From: Cryptomeria japonica
Taxonomy: Eukaryota > Streptophyta > Pinopsida > Cupressales > Cupressaceae
Assembly (NCBI RefSeq): GCF_030272615.1
Contig: NC_081406.1
Location: 113,303,783 to 113,367,782 of the forward strand
Length of the DNA: 64,000 nucleotides
Reading direction: 5' to 3'
The notes under the pieces are model-generated. The model saw only the letters and a list, made by a program, of their open reading frames with translations, did not search any database and was not told where the DNA came from. A program made the translations under genes and the position numbers. Shown here one piece after another: positions 45,165 to 56,979 of this stretch. How positions within the stretch are numbered: position 1 is the first letter of the stretch; each line of letters begins with the position of its first letter.

Positions 45165-45835
45165 TTTGTTTTAAAAGACAAAATAGCGATAAAACCAAGC
45201 TTGCATGCATTGTATCAGAAAGTGGTCATTGATATTGGGAATTCTTTTCTTTGTTTGATTGCAGCTTGGATTTCATGGTCGGCTTATTCCTTTTCTTGGA
45301 TTGAAGTTGACAAGTCTATCTGACTTCTACGATAATTTGATGTTTTCTAGTCGCTCAATTTATGAAATCACTAGATTTATGATATCAATGGAATAAGTGA
45401 CAGGATGTGACAAGGCCATCTATATGAATGGAATTTGAGTGTGCAAGATGCATATTCATCAAGGGAAATCTAGAATTATAATACCATTATTATCATCGAT
45501 ATATAATCCTTGACGTCTCTTCCTTGGTAACTCCACTATTTGTCTTCTACAATCTTGTATTTTGGGAAGAAAAAAAAAACGAAGTACCGTGCGTGTCTCA
45601 GTTTGGTCGAATCTCTTAGACAGCTCGATAAAACTCTTTATTATTTCATGACGGAATGTGTAACCATTTACCAAAAATATCTACAAACTGGTCGAATGAT
45701 ACGGTAATAACTATGCCGAGGGGAAAATCCAAAAAGCTATTGATCGTAAATAGATATAGTTGAATCAGACCTCGTAGCAAGAAATGTTGGTAGGTTTAGA
45801 ATATATTTTCTCCACTTAAAATTTTTACAGGCTAG
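45165..45835. repeat. Dispersed repeat R, copy 3
   Basis: About 670 bp, nearly identical to copy 2. Similarity to a diverged fourth copy (about 55640-56330) continues past its end to about 46130, so the original repeat is longer than the copy 2-3 match. On the minus strand, 45674-45459 carries PKIQDCRRQIVELPRK, also partly present in copy 4. Confidence 0.75.
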
Positions 45836-47344
45836 ATAATTTTAAGACAATGAATGCAAGTTAAGATTAGTTCTTGAAGTTTTAAATTTAGGATCATGGC
45901 TATTATTTCAATCTTGGTGGTCTAAATTTATAACTTTAAGGGTTGGATTTTCACCTTTTGTTTTGAAGGTTATGTTTATTTTGAAGTTTGAATATATGTA
46001 AGGATATAATTATAATTAATTTAGATTTTTTTGGTCATATTGGTTGAGGATTTAATAGGGAAGAGTGATTCTTATCAAGAAGAATTTTTTTATGAGAAAG
46101 CAAAGTATCTTTGTATTCATATTTATAATTTTTAAGTTACTAAAAATAGTATAAAGAGTATTTAAGAATATTCTCTTTCAATTTTTTGTTCATTTGAAAA
46201 AGGCAATTAGTTTAGTAATACAATGTCTATAAATGCTTATTTTTGAGCAACTTGTTTTTGATAATTAAAGCAGCAGAATAAGGGTGTTGACCTTGCATAC
46301 AAACAATTCGTAGGCAGTTCTAAAAATAGGCAACAAAACAAGGGTGTTGGCCCTATACAAACTCAGGTCGAATTGGCCATTAACATGTCACAAGACCACT
46401 ATTAGCAAAAAAAAGGCCAAATAAACTTTCAACAACACACTAGCAGAATAGTTAGGAACCTGACTCAAGAGTGGGAAGAAATTTCACCCACAACTCGAGG
46501 AAGAGTTTGAGAGGGGGGGCAAAGGAAAAATTACCTTTTCACCTTCAACAAACAATAGCCTAGGAAATAATATTGTTAGGAACATCATTACAAATGGGAT
46601 CAAGGGGGGAAATACCCTTTGAGGTCCTGTCATCACCTGGAGCAAATTGTTGACCAACAAGTTGCCATATTCAATATTGAATAATACATTAAATTTCTTT
46701 CTCTTTTTTGTATATTGGAGTAAGAAATCAATTACATCTAATGTTATAGCAAGAGTTTCATAGTAGCAATACAAAAAAGATGAAATTAAACAATACAAAA
46801 CTACCTAACAGTAACAAATCCAAACTGCAGCTGCAAATAGAAAATCCGGACTATAATAGACCAACAAAAAGGAACAAAATTTAGTATCATCTACAACTCC
46901 TAGAGACAACAAACAAGCTTTACATAGTGGAAGCCACCCACTACAAATCATAGACTCAAAGCAATCATCCAAACATTTAGGTCAGCTCATAACATCATGC
47001 ATTTCCCTCGAAATGGCTGAGGAGGAAAAATTGAAAACACCATCAATATTTGTAGAAAAACTAGACACCACTCATCTACATAAGCCAACCATCTTCATTT
47101 GCAAACTTCCCACCATCTAATTTGAGAAAAAATTGCATAAAAAAGGTCATCTTGGGCAAACTTTGAAGCTTCCAATAACCCTTATAGCCCTCTCCAATAG
47201 CATAGTAGAGAAACAAGACATCCATGATCCCACAAAACATATACAAGGCTTAAAAATTGCCCTCATTATCTACTTTTAATTAGGCCACAGAGGAGAGGGC
47301 CACCAAAGACATATAGTTCCTTGAAGAAGGAACAACTTGAAGAA
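45836..47344. other. Region without genes before the LINE
   Basis: 45836-46130 continues repeat R. 46270-47330 holds no recognised coding sequence. A short repeat, TTGAAGAAGGAAC, occurs twice at 47321-47349, next to the LINE start. Confidence 0.4.
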
Positions 47345-50300
47345 GGAACCATTTGGAATCTTAACACTATTAAAGGCCAGGTCATTATTCAGGAAAGTAA
47401 TTTTTTTTGTATTAAATTTGAGCATCTTAAAGATGGTTCTTCATGGGTTCTCACAAACATTTATGCTCCTAATACCTTAAAGGCTAGAAAATATTTTTGG
47501 AAAAGGATTAGACAGGCTAGGGAAAGCTTCAAAAATCTTAGTTGGATGATTATGGGGGATTTCAATATGCCTTTGAAAGATTAGGAAAAATTTGGAGGCA
47601 ATTCTCCTCAGCTGGAAAGTAGGATGGCCCTCATGGACTTTATTTATTCCCAAGCTCTTAATGATTTGGAGATACAGGGTTGTAATTTCACTTGGACAAA
47701 TAGAAGAAATGGTAATGACCTTATTCAAGTGCGCCTTGACCAAACTCTTATTTCTGATGACTGGTACAGTTAGTATTTCTGTTCTTTGTCTACACATATC
47801 CGGGTTGGTTCCGATCACTTTCCAATCACCTTCAATGCTGATCTGATCAATAGAAGGAAAAACTATCCCTTTAGATTTGAAAAAATGTGGACCCTTCACC
47901 CCAACATTAAAAAATATATTAAAAAATGGTGGAGTATCCAAGTTGAGGGAACGACAATGTTTAAAGTGGTTAAGAAGCTCAAAAGTGTGAAGGACAACAT
48001 TCGAATCTGGAATAAGAACAACTTTGGGAATATATTTGAGGCCAAGAGTAAAATTCAGGAAAACCTTAAAGAAATACAGGACCAAATCCAGAAGGATGGT
48101 TTCAGCACTGTGTCTATTACTGAGGAGAATGAGATTCTTAAGAAATACCATGACATTATTGCTAAAGAGGAAATGTTCTGGAAGCAGAGATCGAGATGCA
48201 TTTGGCTCAAGGAAGGGGACAGGAATACAAGACTCTTCCATATGTCAACCATCAAACATAAAGCAGCCAACAGGATGAACAAGTTAGTTGTGGACAGTGG
48301 GGAGCTGGTCAAGGAAGATGAAATAAGGAATGAAGCTAAGAGGTATTTCTCGGACCTCCTAACGAGGGATCAAAGTCTAGATGCTGAAGCTTAGTCCTCT
48401 TTTCTTTAGAGCATTCCTCGTCTCATTGATGCCCAAAATAATGTCTTTCTCTCTTCCATTCCTTCCATCTTAGAAATTAAAAATGTTGTTTTCTCCTTTG
48501 ATGGAAACAAAGCTCCTGGTCCTGATGGTTTCCCAATGCTCTTTTTTCAAGAGTTTTGGGACATTATCGGGACTGATGTTGCTAATGGGGTTAAGGAATT
48601 CTTTGGGGCTAGAAAACTCTTGAAGGAAATCAATGGTACTTTTATTGCTCTCATCCCCAAGATTCAAGGTGTTGATTCTTTGGACAAGTTCAAACCTATT
48701 AGCCTCTGCAACTCCTTTTACAAGATCATATTTAAGGTCCTGACTTCTAGACTCTTGTCTATTCTCCTGGCTTTAATTAAACACTAGCAGAATGGGTTTG
48801 TTCCTAGAAGACAAATTCTTGATTCCATTATTATTGTTCATGAGAATATTCACTCTCTTGTTAAAGTGAAGAAGCAGGGTCTCATCCTTAAGCTCGACCT
48901 CTCCAAAGCCTATGATAGGGTTGACTAGTCTCTTCTTTAGAAAGTTCTCACTTCCTTTGGGTTTGCCCCAAGAGTTGTGGATCTTTTCTCCCAACTTACC
49001 ACTACTGCATCCTTTGTTGTTCTTGTCAATGGTTCTCCTTCAACTTTTTTCCAAGCTTCGAGAGGTCTTAGGCAAGGAGATCCTATCTCCCCCATCCTTT
49101 TCATTATTATGGCAGAATACTTTGGTCAAACCATGGAAAACTTGGTGCAGAAAGGATCCTTTAAGGGCCTCCAACCTTCTTCTGCTGACCTTATTTGTTC
49201 ACACCAGCAGTTTGTTGATGATACAATAATTATGGGGGAATCAAGCATCTCAGAAGATAAAGTTCTGAAGAGTACCTTGTGTAAATATGCTTCTGCTATG
49301 GGGCAGCTTATTAACTAGGCCAAAAGTGATGTCTTTTTCATTAATACCCTGGAGAGAAGACAACAAAGGATCAGCATAATTCTGGAGTGTAAGATTGCTG
49401 ACCTTCCTGCTACCTACCTTGGTCTCCCCATGGGGATTGCCCCTCCTAACTCCTATTGGAGTTCGCTGGTTGATAAATTTCACAAAAAACTTGCAGGTTG
49501 GAAAGGGGCTCTTTTAAGTCAAGCTGGTAAGCTCCTTCTCCTAAAGGCTACTCTTCAAAGTATCCCCATTTATGCTCTTAGCCTATTCAGAATTCTAGTC
49601 AAGTACGCTAAAGCTATTGAGAAAATTCAAAGAAGATTCCTATGGTCTAGGGTTGAGGAAAAGCAAAGAATGTCCTTGGTGGCATGGGATCAGGTCTGCA
49701 AGCCAAAAAGCAAAGGTGGTCTGGGGCTCAGGAGGATTCGCACTTTAAATGAATCTCTCTTATCTAAACAAGCTTGGAGATGGTTTCACTTTGATTCTGA
49801 ATGGTGCAAAATTTGGAGAAGTAAGTATTCTCTTCTGTCCTCTTCTCTTTCTTCTTTGCTTAATTCGGATCTCAGCATAAATGGATCCCATATCTGGAAC
49901 CATGTTTCTAAATGTAAAGATGTGATTGCTAAAGGTGTGACATGGAAACTTGGAAATGGCATAAAAGTTAGATTCTGGGAGGATCCCTAGCTTTTTGACA
50001 AACCCCTTATGGATTTCTGTGAGTGGGCTTCCCATGCCCCCTCCTGTATTGGCTCTTTTGGTACCTTAGTGGTAGATTACTGGGATGGGAACAACTGGAA
50101 GAACATTGATAGTATTCATCCCAGTCTCTCTAAGCTCAAAATCCAATTGTCTGCTTTTTGGCTGAATAAGGAAGAGGATTCCCTGATCTGGAAATATAAC
50201 CCCAAAGGTATTTTTACTATGTCTTCGATGTATTGTATCCTTTCCCCCTCCCCTCCTATGAATCCCTTCTGGTCTAAAGCTTGGTTAAAAGGTCTCATTC

Positions 50301-51334
50301 CCAAAATCAATTTGTTCTTCTGGACTATTCTCCAAAACAAGATCCTTACTGTTGACAACCTTAAATGCAGAGGTTTTGCCCTTCCAAACAGGTGTGTGAT
50401 GTGCTTTCAAGAGGAAGAGTCAGTGGACCATCTTGCCCTCCACTGTTCTTTCTCAACCTCTGTTTGGGAAAGCTTCCTCAAGAGCTTTAGTCTAGCTTGG
50501 GTATTTCCCAGTAACATCAGAGATTTGTTCTCTTCCTGGAAAATTCATTGGACCAACTCTTTGCTGAGATGTATGTGGCAGCTCTCTCTTCCACACATTT
50601 TGTGGGGTCTTTGGAAGGAAAGAAACAACCGAATATTCAGGGATGTGTCCCTAAATCAAGACATTGTTTTTCAGAAAATTCAAAGGGCTATTCAGGAAAA
50701 CATGGGAACCATGGAGGTCTCTTGTTACTCTAATAACTCCTTGGAGTCAAACATCTTAAGAGCTTGGAATATGACAATCACTGATGGTCATAATCTCAGC
50801 TACAATAAAAGGCTTGAATTTAAATGACAAACCCCTCCCCAAGGATGGCTTAAAATCAATTTTGATGGAGCAGCCAAAGGAAACCCAGGTCCCTCAGGCT
50901 GTGGAGCTATTCTCAGAGACTATAGAGACATTTGCAAAGGTATGATTGATGTCCCTATTGGCACTCAAACCAATCATAAAGCAAAAGCTATGGCAGCCCT
51001 TCAAGGTATTATTCTTGCCAAGAAATGGAACTGTCCCTATCTCTGGATAGAAGGGGACTCCAATAATATAATTAAGTGTCTCAATGGGACCTCAAAGCCC
51101 TCTTGGTTGATTCACAATATAATTTTTTCTGCTATTGAAATCATTAGAACCTTCAAAAAATGCCACATATCCCATATCTATCAGGAGGCCAACTGTTCTA
51201 CTGATTGGGCCACAAACGTGGCGGTTAAGAATGAGACTATAACCACGTGGATAGGTGAGAGCGGTCTCCCCGAAGATGTCAGACAAATCATAATTAATGA
51301 AAGATATCGAAGTACCCCAAAGACTCTTGATTGA
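47345..51334 (+). pseudogene. LINE ORF2: endonuclease, RT, RNase H
   Basis: One reading frame of about 1,330 codons with ten premature stops and no frameshift found. Endonuclease: NIYAPNTLKARKYFWK, MGDFN (metal-binding Asp and Asn) and SDHFPITF (catalytic Asp and His). RT: KAPGPDGFP, the Asp in LKLDLSKAYDRVD, RGLRQGDPISP, FVDDTIIMG (active-site DD). The zinc region has CVMCFQEEESVDHLALHC. RNase H: KINFDGAAKGNPGPSGCGA, then NHKAKAMAAL, where Lys stands for the catalytic Glu. Stops lie at 47582, 47771, 48392, 48407, 48785, 48926, 48938, 49316, 49988 (all TAG) and 50825 (TGA). Confidence 0.85.
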
Positions 51335-51545
51335 CAGGGAAATTATGATAAGTACTAAAGTAAGCACTTTGAGTTACTTCTATAATGAGGTTATTACTCA
51401 TTATAACATCAAAGCTAGCAGAACGTGTTTTATAACCCATCAGATCATTAATGCTACACACGCTTTCTGGGTTTTTGTTTTAACTCCGAATAGCTCTCTG
51501 TTTCACCAGTTCTGTAATCTAAACTTGGCTGTGAGAAACGACACC

Positions 51546-53270
51546 ATGGGTGGAAATAGGAGAAGATATGAGCCAAGCAGTTGCAAGGAGTGGAAATAGA
51601 AAGAAGAGGTGTGGGAAATTTTACAGAAGGGTGGTCTTTCAAGCTTCACTGAGAGACTCCATGGCCGTGATGGAAAGATAACTAGCTTCTTCTGCAAAAA
51701 TTGGAAGAAGGGCATGCTTAAAATGGGCGACCAACTGGTGGAAATTGATGAAGAATTAATAGCTAAAGCTATGGGTCTCAACAGGGAGGGCTGCAACTTC
51801 TATAGAGACAGGAAGGTCAGCAGGGAAGCCATTGAAAGGTACCCGGTCACTGAAAAAGAGAAGAAAAGACTGGTAAAGTTGAGTAAAACCTATTACCCGC
51901 CTAGGGCTTTTGCAAAACCCTGGCGGGAAATTCTGTTTGTTTTAATGAGGTATATAACTCTAGATGGTAGGTTTACGAAAGTTTATGGGTATCATTTTGT
52001 CCTGTTAAATCATTTTAGGCATAATGATAAGGTGAACTTCCCTTACTTCTTGCTCTGTTCTATGAATGCCTCCCTAAAAGCCTATAAAGAAAATCCTCGA
52101 GGTGATACTGCAATGCACCAGGGACTTATGGTCCTCATTTATGACCATTTAAAGGCCAGTAAAATCAACCAGAGGTAGCTCTCTGTGGATTCGGAAGAAG
52201 AAATGTTTGACTCTGACTTCTCGGAGGAGGAGGAATCAGAAAATGATTCCTCGATTGATAATGAGGAAAGCTCTGATGACTCAGAGTATGAGAGTAGTAA
52301 GAAGAGGAAATCAAGACCCTCTTCTTCTAAGAGCAAAAAACCTCAAAGCAAAACCTTGAGTAGTATTTCTTTGGAAGAAGAGTACTCTGATTTCCCTCAG
52401 GAGAAGAAGAACCCTAAGGGGGTGATGAAGAAAAAAACTAAGAACCAAGCCCAGACTAGGAAGAAGCAAAAGAAAACAGAGGAGACTGGCAAAGATCCGG
52501 AGGAGACTGGCAAGGAACCGGAAGATGACAAGCAAACAAGGACCCTGGAAGCTGAACACAGCCCAGATATGGAGACTATGGAGGAGACTCTCAGGGCCGC
52601 AGACACTATTTCTGCCCTCCATATCTCTAAAGATGAATAGATAACCCCTGGAAAAGTGATTCCCTCTTCTGGTCCTCCTCCCAAGGCCTTGAATGGTTTT
52701 ATGAAAACCATAGAATGGCTTATTGATGGGAATAAGAAAACTGCAGATGAGTACAAAAAACTCTGCAACAGAGTCCTGATATTGGAGACTATTAACATTG
52801 GAGAGGGGAACACTATGGCCGATTATATCGAGGATCTGAAGAACACAATTGCTAAAGCGGAAGACATCAGAGATGCCTTTAATCCCTAGTTTGAGAAAAT
52901 TGAAAAGGAGATACAGGACAGAAAAACCCTGGAGGAAACTAGTGAAAAAATGCTCTCAGACACAGTCGCCAAAGTGGACAAGATAAAGGAGTGCCTCAAG
53001 AACATTGCAGAGCAGAGCCTCAACATTCTAAAAATCTCAGCCAACAACACCCATACCCTCATCAACAAGCTTGATGACGAAAAGGAAATCCAGGAAATTG
53101 ACCTAGATGCAGAAGGAACAGGGGAAGCCCAAGGTCCCAGAACCCGCACCCGTGGGAAGAGGAAGGAAAAGAAAGTGAATAAGGACTTGGAGGAGCTGAA
53201 AGTAGTTGGGGCGACCTATGATGAGTTGGTGACTAAGGCAGAGGATCTGCTTAAGAAAATTACTATGTAG
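51546..53270 (+). pseudogene. Extra ORF after RNase H in the LINE (unknown function)
   Basis: 574 codons in one frame from ATG 51546 (MGGNRRRYEPSS) to TAG 53268-53270, broken only by four TAG (51597, 52176, 52638, 52887). Residues 1-210 look globular (ITSFFCKNWKKGMLKMGD, YYPPRAFAKPWREILFVLMR, ITLDGRFTKVYGYHFVLLNH). Then come an acidic Ser/Glu stretch (about 213-260), a Lys-rich part, a helical coiled-coil region (about 375-500) and a basic TRTRGKRKEKK. Its first part reminds me of plant TE-associated helical domains, but I cannot name it. It is not a usual part of plant L1. It may be a relocated ORF1-like protein. Confidence 0.6.
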
Positions 53271-53433
53271 TGTCTCCTTGGGTTCTTTGCTGTTTTTTGT
53301 TGTTTAGCTGTTTTTTCTATTCGCTGGTCTTTTGACTAGTCAATCTGTATGTGGACTCTATTTTCTCAGCTTTATTTCTAACTATGTTGTAACGGTTTCG
53401 GGTCCGTAAAACCTATTTTTCAATCAATCAAAA
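53271..53433 (+). other. 3' UTR and tail of the LINE
   Basis: T-rich start, then GTAACGGTTTCGGGTCCGTA followed by CAATCAATCAAAA. The position just after the extra ORF shows that this ORF belongs to the same element. Confidence 0.55.
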
Positions 53434-53442
53434 CTTGTAGAA

Positions 53443-55010
53443 TCCAACAAACACAAGTAGAGTGTTAACGTTTTTCATTAGTCGCACAACCACACCCTAG
53501 AGTTGTAACCTCAAAAGCATTAAATTGCACTTGTATCTCAATTAGGGAGGTAAGGAGATTAGGGTGATTGTAGAGAGAGGACTAGAGAAGAGTTAGAAGG
53601 GGGGAGAAGTTTGCATAGAGGATGGGGGATTCCATTTGAATGCTATAGAAAGTGTGCGAGAAGACCCAGTAGGGCAAAAACATTTCTAAATGTTATTCAA
53701 GATAATTTGTTTGAAAGTTGGTGAAATGATATTGAGGTGCAAGGAGAGGCCAAGGAGACATATTTTCAATACCAAACATATTGAAAAAGAGTAGGGAGAT
53801 TGGTAAAAAGAAATTCCACATATGTTGAGCATAGGGATAGAACCAAAAGACATGCTTAATAGACTCTTTTTAGTGAAAAATGGATAGGACATTGTGGGGG
53901 AGATAAAGGGAGTACAATCTCCAATGGGGACCTAAAATAATTTTTTTCCAAGAATTCAATTAGTCGTGGCCCCTAGCTTTGGATGTCCAATTAAGTGCAC
54001 TTAACTTGTTCCATTTTGTGTGATTGAACTTTCTAGTTCCATTTGTAGTTAAAGAAGCTAGATAGGGGGGATGATGGCAAGAGTCGCACATAGAAGTTTT
54101 CCTTGTTGGGAAATTTTTTAGCCTATAAGGAAGTTGTCATCATAGGTAGTAGATAGTAGATAGGTCAATTCAAGTGTAACAATCCATTGAATTTGAAGAA
54201 TAAAATGTTTGTTTGAAGGGGAAAGCTTAAATTAGGATTTGAGATGATGCCATGATTTCTAGATAGGATTGAATAGATCTAACAAGTCTCTAAAAAAATG
54301 AATGCTCTTTTTAAAGAGATATTTACCTTTAAGAAGTTTGTTCACAACCAACGGAGCATTGTCATGTTGGACTAAGTAGTTCCACCAAATGGAGGAGGAA
54401 GCAAAAGTTAAACCATGACTCAAATATTGGTCATACCATGATAATTTTATTGAAGAAATCTACAAAGCTTTCCAAATGGGGTTGAAGAGGGTTGAGCCTT
54501 GAGTTTAGAAATGAGGATCAAGTAAAAGCTTATTCATCCATTCCATAAATTCCCATGATTGAAAAATTGTAGCATTTTTAATATAATGGCAAACTAAATA
54601 TTTCTGGGGAATATCGCCATCCAAGGCTCTAACAATACATTTAGTATTTGGGGGTAATGCCTTGGATATGAAAATTAGTGATTCCCAATCTACCTCTAGC
54701 TTTTGGTTGAATGTAGTGGATCCATGAAGTAGTAGACATGACCTTTTTATTTCTCCACTTAGCCCAAAGGAAGTTCCTAATTAACCAAGTCAATAGAAAG
54801 CTTTAGAAAGAAACTAACAAGAATAAATGCAACATGGATATCAAAAAGGATTTCGTTGGCAACTTGAATTCTACCAACCTTGGAAACAAAATTTATTGGT
54901 CCAATTAAGAAATTATTTTTATTTTAGCTAAGAACCATTTCTACATTTATTTGAATGAAACTACATTACCAAATATTATCCCAAGGTATCTTGTGAAAAC
55001 ACCATAATTC
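53443..55010 (-). mobile_element. Decayed minus-strand LINE remnant
   Basis: On the minus strand at about 54770-54650 a run reads NFLWAKWRNKKVMSTTSWIH then QPKARGRLGITNFHIQ, the pattern of L1 ORF2 after the RT core. Further pieces downstream are shifted and full of stops. It is much older than the plus-strand LINE and may extend to the left of it (46270-47330), though I could not confirm that. Confidence 0.5.
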
Positions 55011-55175
55011 ACTTTTCTCCACTCACATGGGATCCAAGGTGGACAAGGTCTATTTTCTAAATGACAAAGCTTTATAAGATAAAATGGTTAAATATTTTTA
55101 TAATATTCTAATAGTGAAATTCACATACCCATGTCATTTCACATTTAGTTTTGTTCTCATTTTGAAGAAATGCCT

Positions 55176-55178
<3 letters not shown>

Positions 55179-55208
<30 letters not shown>
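55179..55208. repeat. (TA)n microsatellite
   Basis: Fifteen TA units in a row. A shorter (AT)n lies at about 56385-56402. Confidence 0.95.
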
Positions 55209-55209
<1 letters not shown>

Positions 55210-55589
55210 CAATAAATGCCACAATTTTCAATGAATTTGGACTCATCTTTGTCTTACCCATCCCTATACAAACATATTCACACATAATACCCCTATCATA
55301 TTCGTATATACATACACTATATTATATTCATTTTATTTATGTACTAGAATAATTACACTTATATGTACACGTTCTTTGGTATAATCATTATATACATAAA
55401 TATCACTATTTGTTGACCTATTATCATTTTCATAGTTGTTAATATGACACTTGTCTTTTTGAAATCCATACTCAAATTTTGATCAACTAGCCCTTTTTAT
55501 ATTTTTTTCCTGAGCAGATTAAAGGAAAAAGTTAATGATATATGCTAGTATTTAAATAAATTCATTTCACACATCTGGGATTTAGAAAT

Positions 55590-56330
55590 CCTCTCTTAGG
55601 AAAATAAATCAATATTTTGATTTGATGCACTAAAAGAATTGTAAGATGCCATTATCATTGATATATGACCCTTTACTTGGGAAGTTGATTTTGGTTCTTG
55701 CCATAAATTTCTTGGTAGCTCTAATATTTGTCTTCTGCAATCTTGTATTTTGGAGAAAGAATTGAGAAAAATTATTCCATGTGTCTCATTTTTGTCAAAA
55801 TTCTTAAACGGCTCAATAAAATCATTCACCACCATAAAATGCAAAATGGTCAAATGATACCATAATAACTATGCCAAGGGAAAAATCCAAAAAGCCATTG
55901 ATAAGAAGTATTTAGAAATCAATCGGACCTCGTAGCAAGAAATGTTAGATATATTTAGAATATATTTTCTCCAGCTAAAATTTTATAGGCAATATATATT
56001 TTGTCCTCTAGATAATTTTGTAATTTTTTTTTGATGTGTTTAAAATGAAATGGCAATGAATCCTTGTTAAGATTAGTTGTTGAGGTTTTAGATGAGGGAT
56101 CAGGCTATTATTCTAGCCATGTAACTCTAAATTTAGTGGTTGTTTCTATTATATAACTTTTAGTAATATTTTGATATTTTTATGGTATTTTATTTTGAAG
56201 AGTATGTTTCTTTTGGAGTTTGAATACATGTATAGAAAATAATAATAATTTATTGGGATGTTTTATGGTCACATTGGTTGATGAATTAATAGTGGAGTGG
56301 GCTTCTTATGAAGAAGGCTAAGTTTTCTAG
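55590..56330. repeat. Dispersed repeat R, copy 4 (diverged)
   Basis: Aligns with 45470-46110 with many changes. Shared words include CAATCTTGTATTTTGG, ATGATACCATAATAACTATGCC and AATATATTTTCTCCA. Oldest of the four copies. Confidence 0.6.
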
Positions 56331-56979
56331 AATTTATTTTTAATAATTTATTCATTCAAGTAATCTAATATTTATAAATGTTTCATATATATATATATAT
56401 ATAAAGTTCTATTTTATAAAAGAAAATGGTTAAAATTTTAATACTATTTTAATGGTGAAATTTACATTCCATGTCATTTTATATTTTATTTTGTGCTTAT
56501 TTTGAGGAAATGTCTTCATAGATATATATATTGTGTGAAGTTGGGTCATCTCCCTTACCTTTATCCATTCCTATATGCACATTCATATCACACATCTAGA
56601 ATTTGTAGGTCCTCTCTCTTCTTATAGAATGAAAGAATAAATCAATAGTAATTTAAAAACAAATTAGTGAACCAAGATGATTGTAACAAATTTACATGTA
56701 TAATTCTTTAGCCTTTGCTTGATTTCTTCAAGTTTTGACAAATTGTTTAGGGTTTGAGCTAGGAAAACACATCTCTTTGGGATACAACAATATTTTAAAT
56801 TTCATATTTTAGAAAAAGTAGAAGATGTATAGGCGGATCAGGTCAGTCAAAGAAGAGGGTTGTAGAATGTAGCATCAATTGATTCATTACATAAAATTAT
56901 CCAATATCATTGATAATGGAATCTTAAATACTAACCCTGATATTAATTTCTAACCTTATATCTTGAATTTTGTATATCA
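56331..56979. other. AT-rich region without genes
   Basis: Only simple AT sequence and short TA runs; parts of 56410-56600 resemble 55080-55260 (AAAATGGTTAAA..ATTTACAT..CATGTCATTT), an old local duplication. Confidence 0.45.

Larger units (their letters stand above)
47345..53433 (+). mobile_element. L1-type LINE, 5'-truncated, with an extra 3' ORF
   Basis: Plus strand: endonuclease C-terminal half, reverse transcriptase, zinc-binding region and RNase H in one frame (to 51334), a 211-bp gap, a second ORF (51546-53270) and a 3' UTR ending CAATCAATCAAAA. Possible target duplication AACTTGAAGAA (47334-47344) and AACTTGTAGAA (53432-53442, one mismatch, overlapping the tail by a few A). The endonuclease start is missing, as usual for 5'-truncated LINEs. 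Insertion by target-primed reverse transcription. Confidence 0.8.

Noticed and set aside
41136-45835. LTR retrotransposon with 670-bp LTRs
   Set aside because: No PBS next to the left copy, no polypurine tract, no gag or pol between, and similarity between copies 3 and 4 extends beyond the supposed LTR end.
47477-48241. 254-codon minus-strand ORF
   Set aside because: It lies opposite the LINE endonuclease/RT region, which has clear motifs in the plus frame; this is an antisense shadow.
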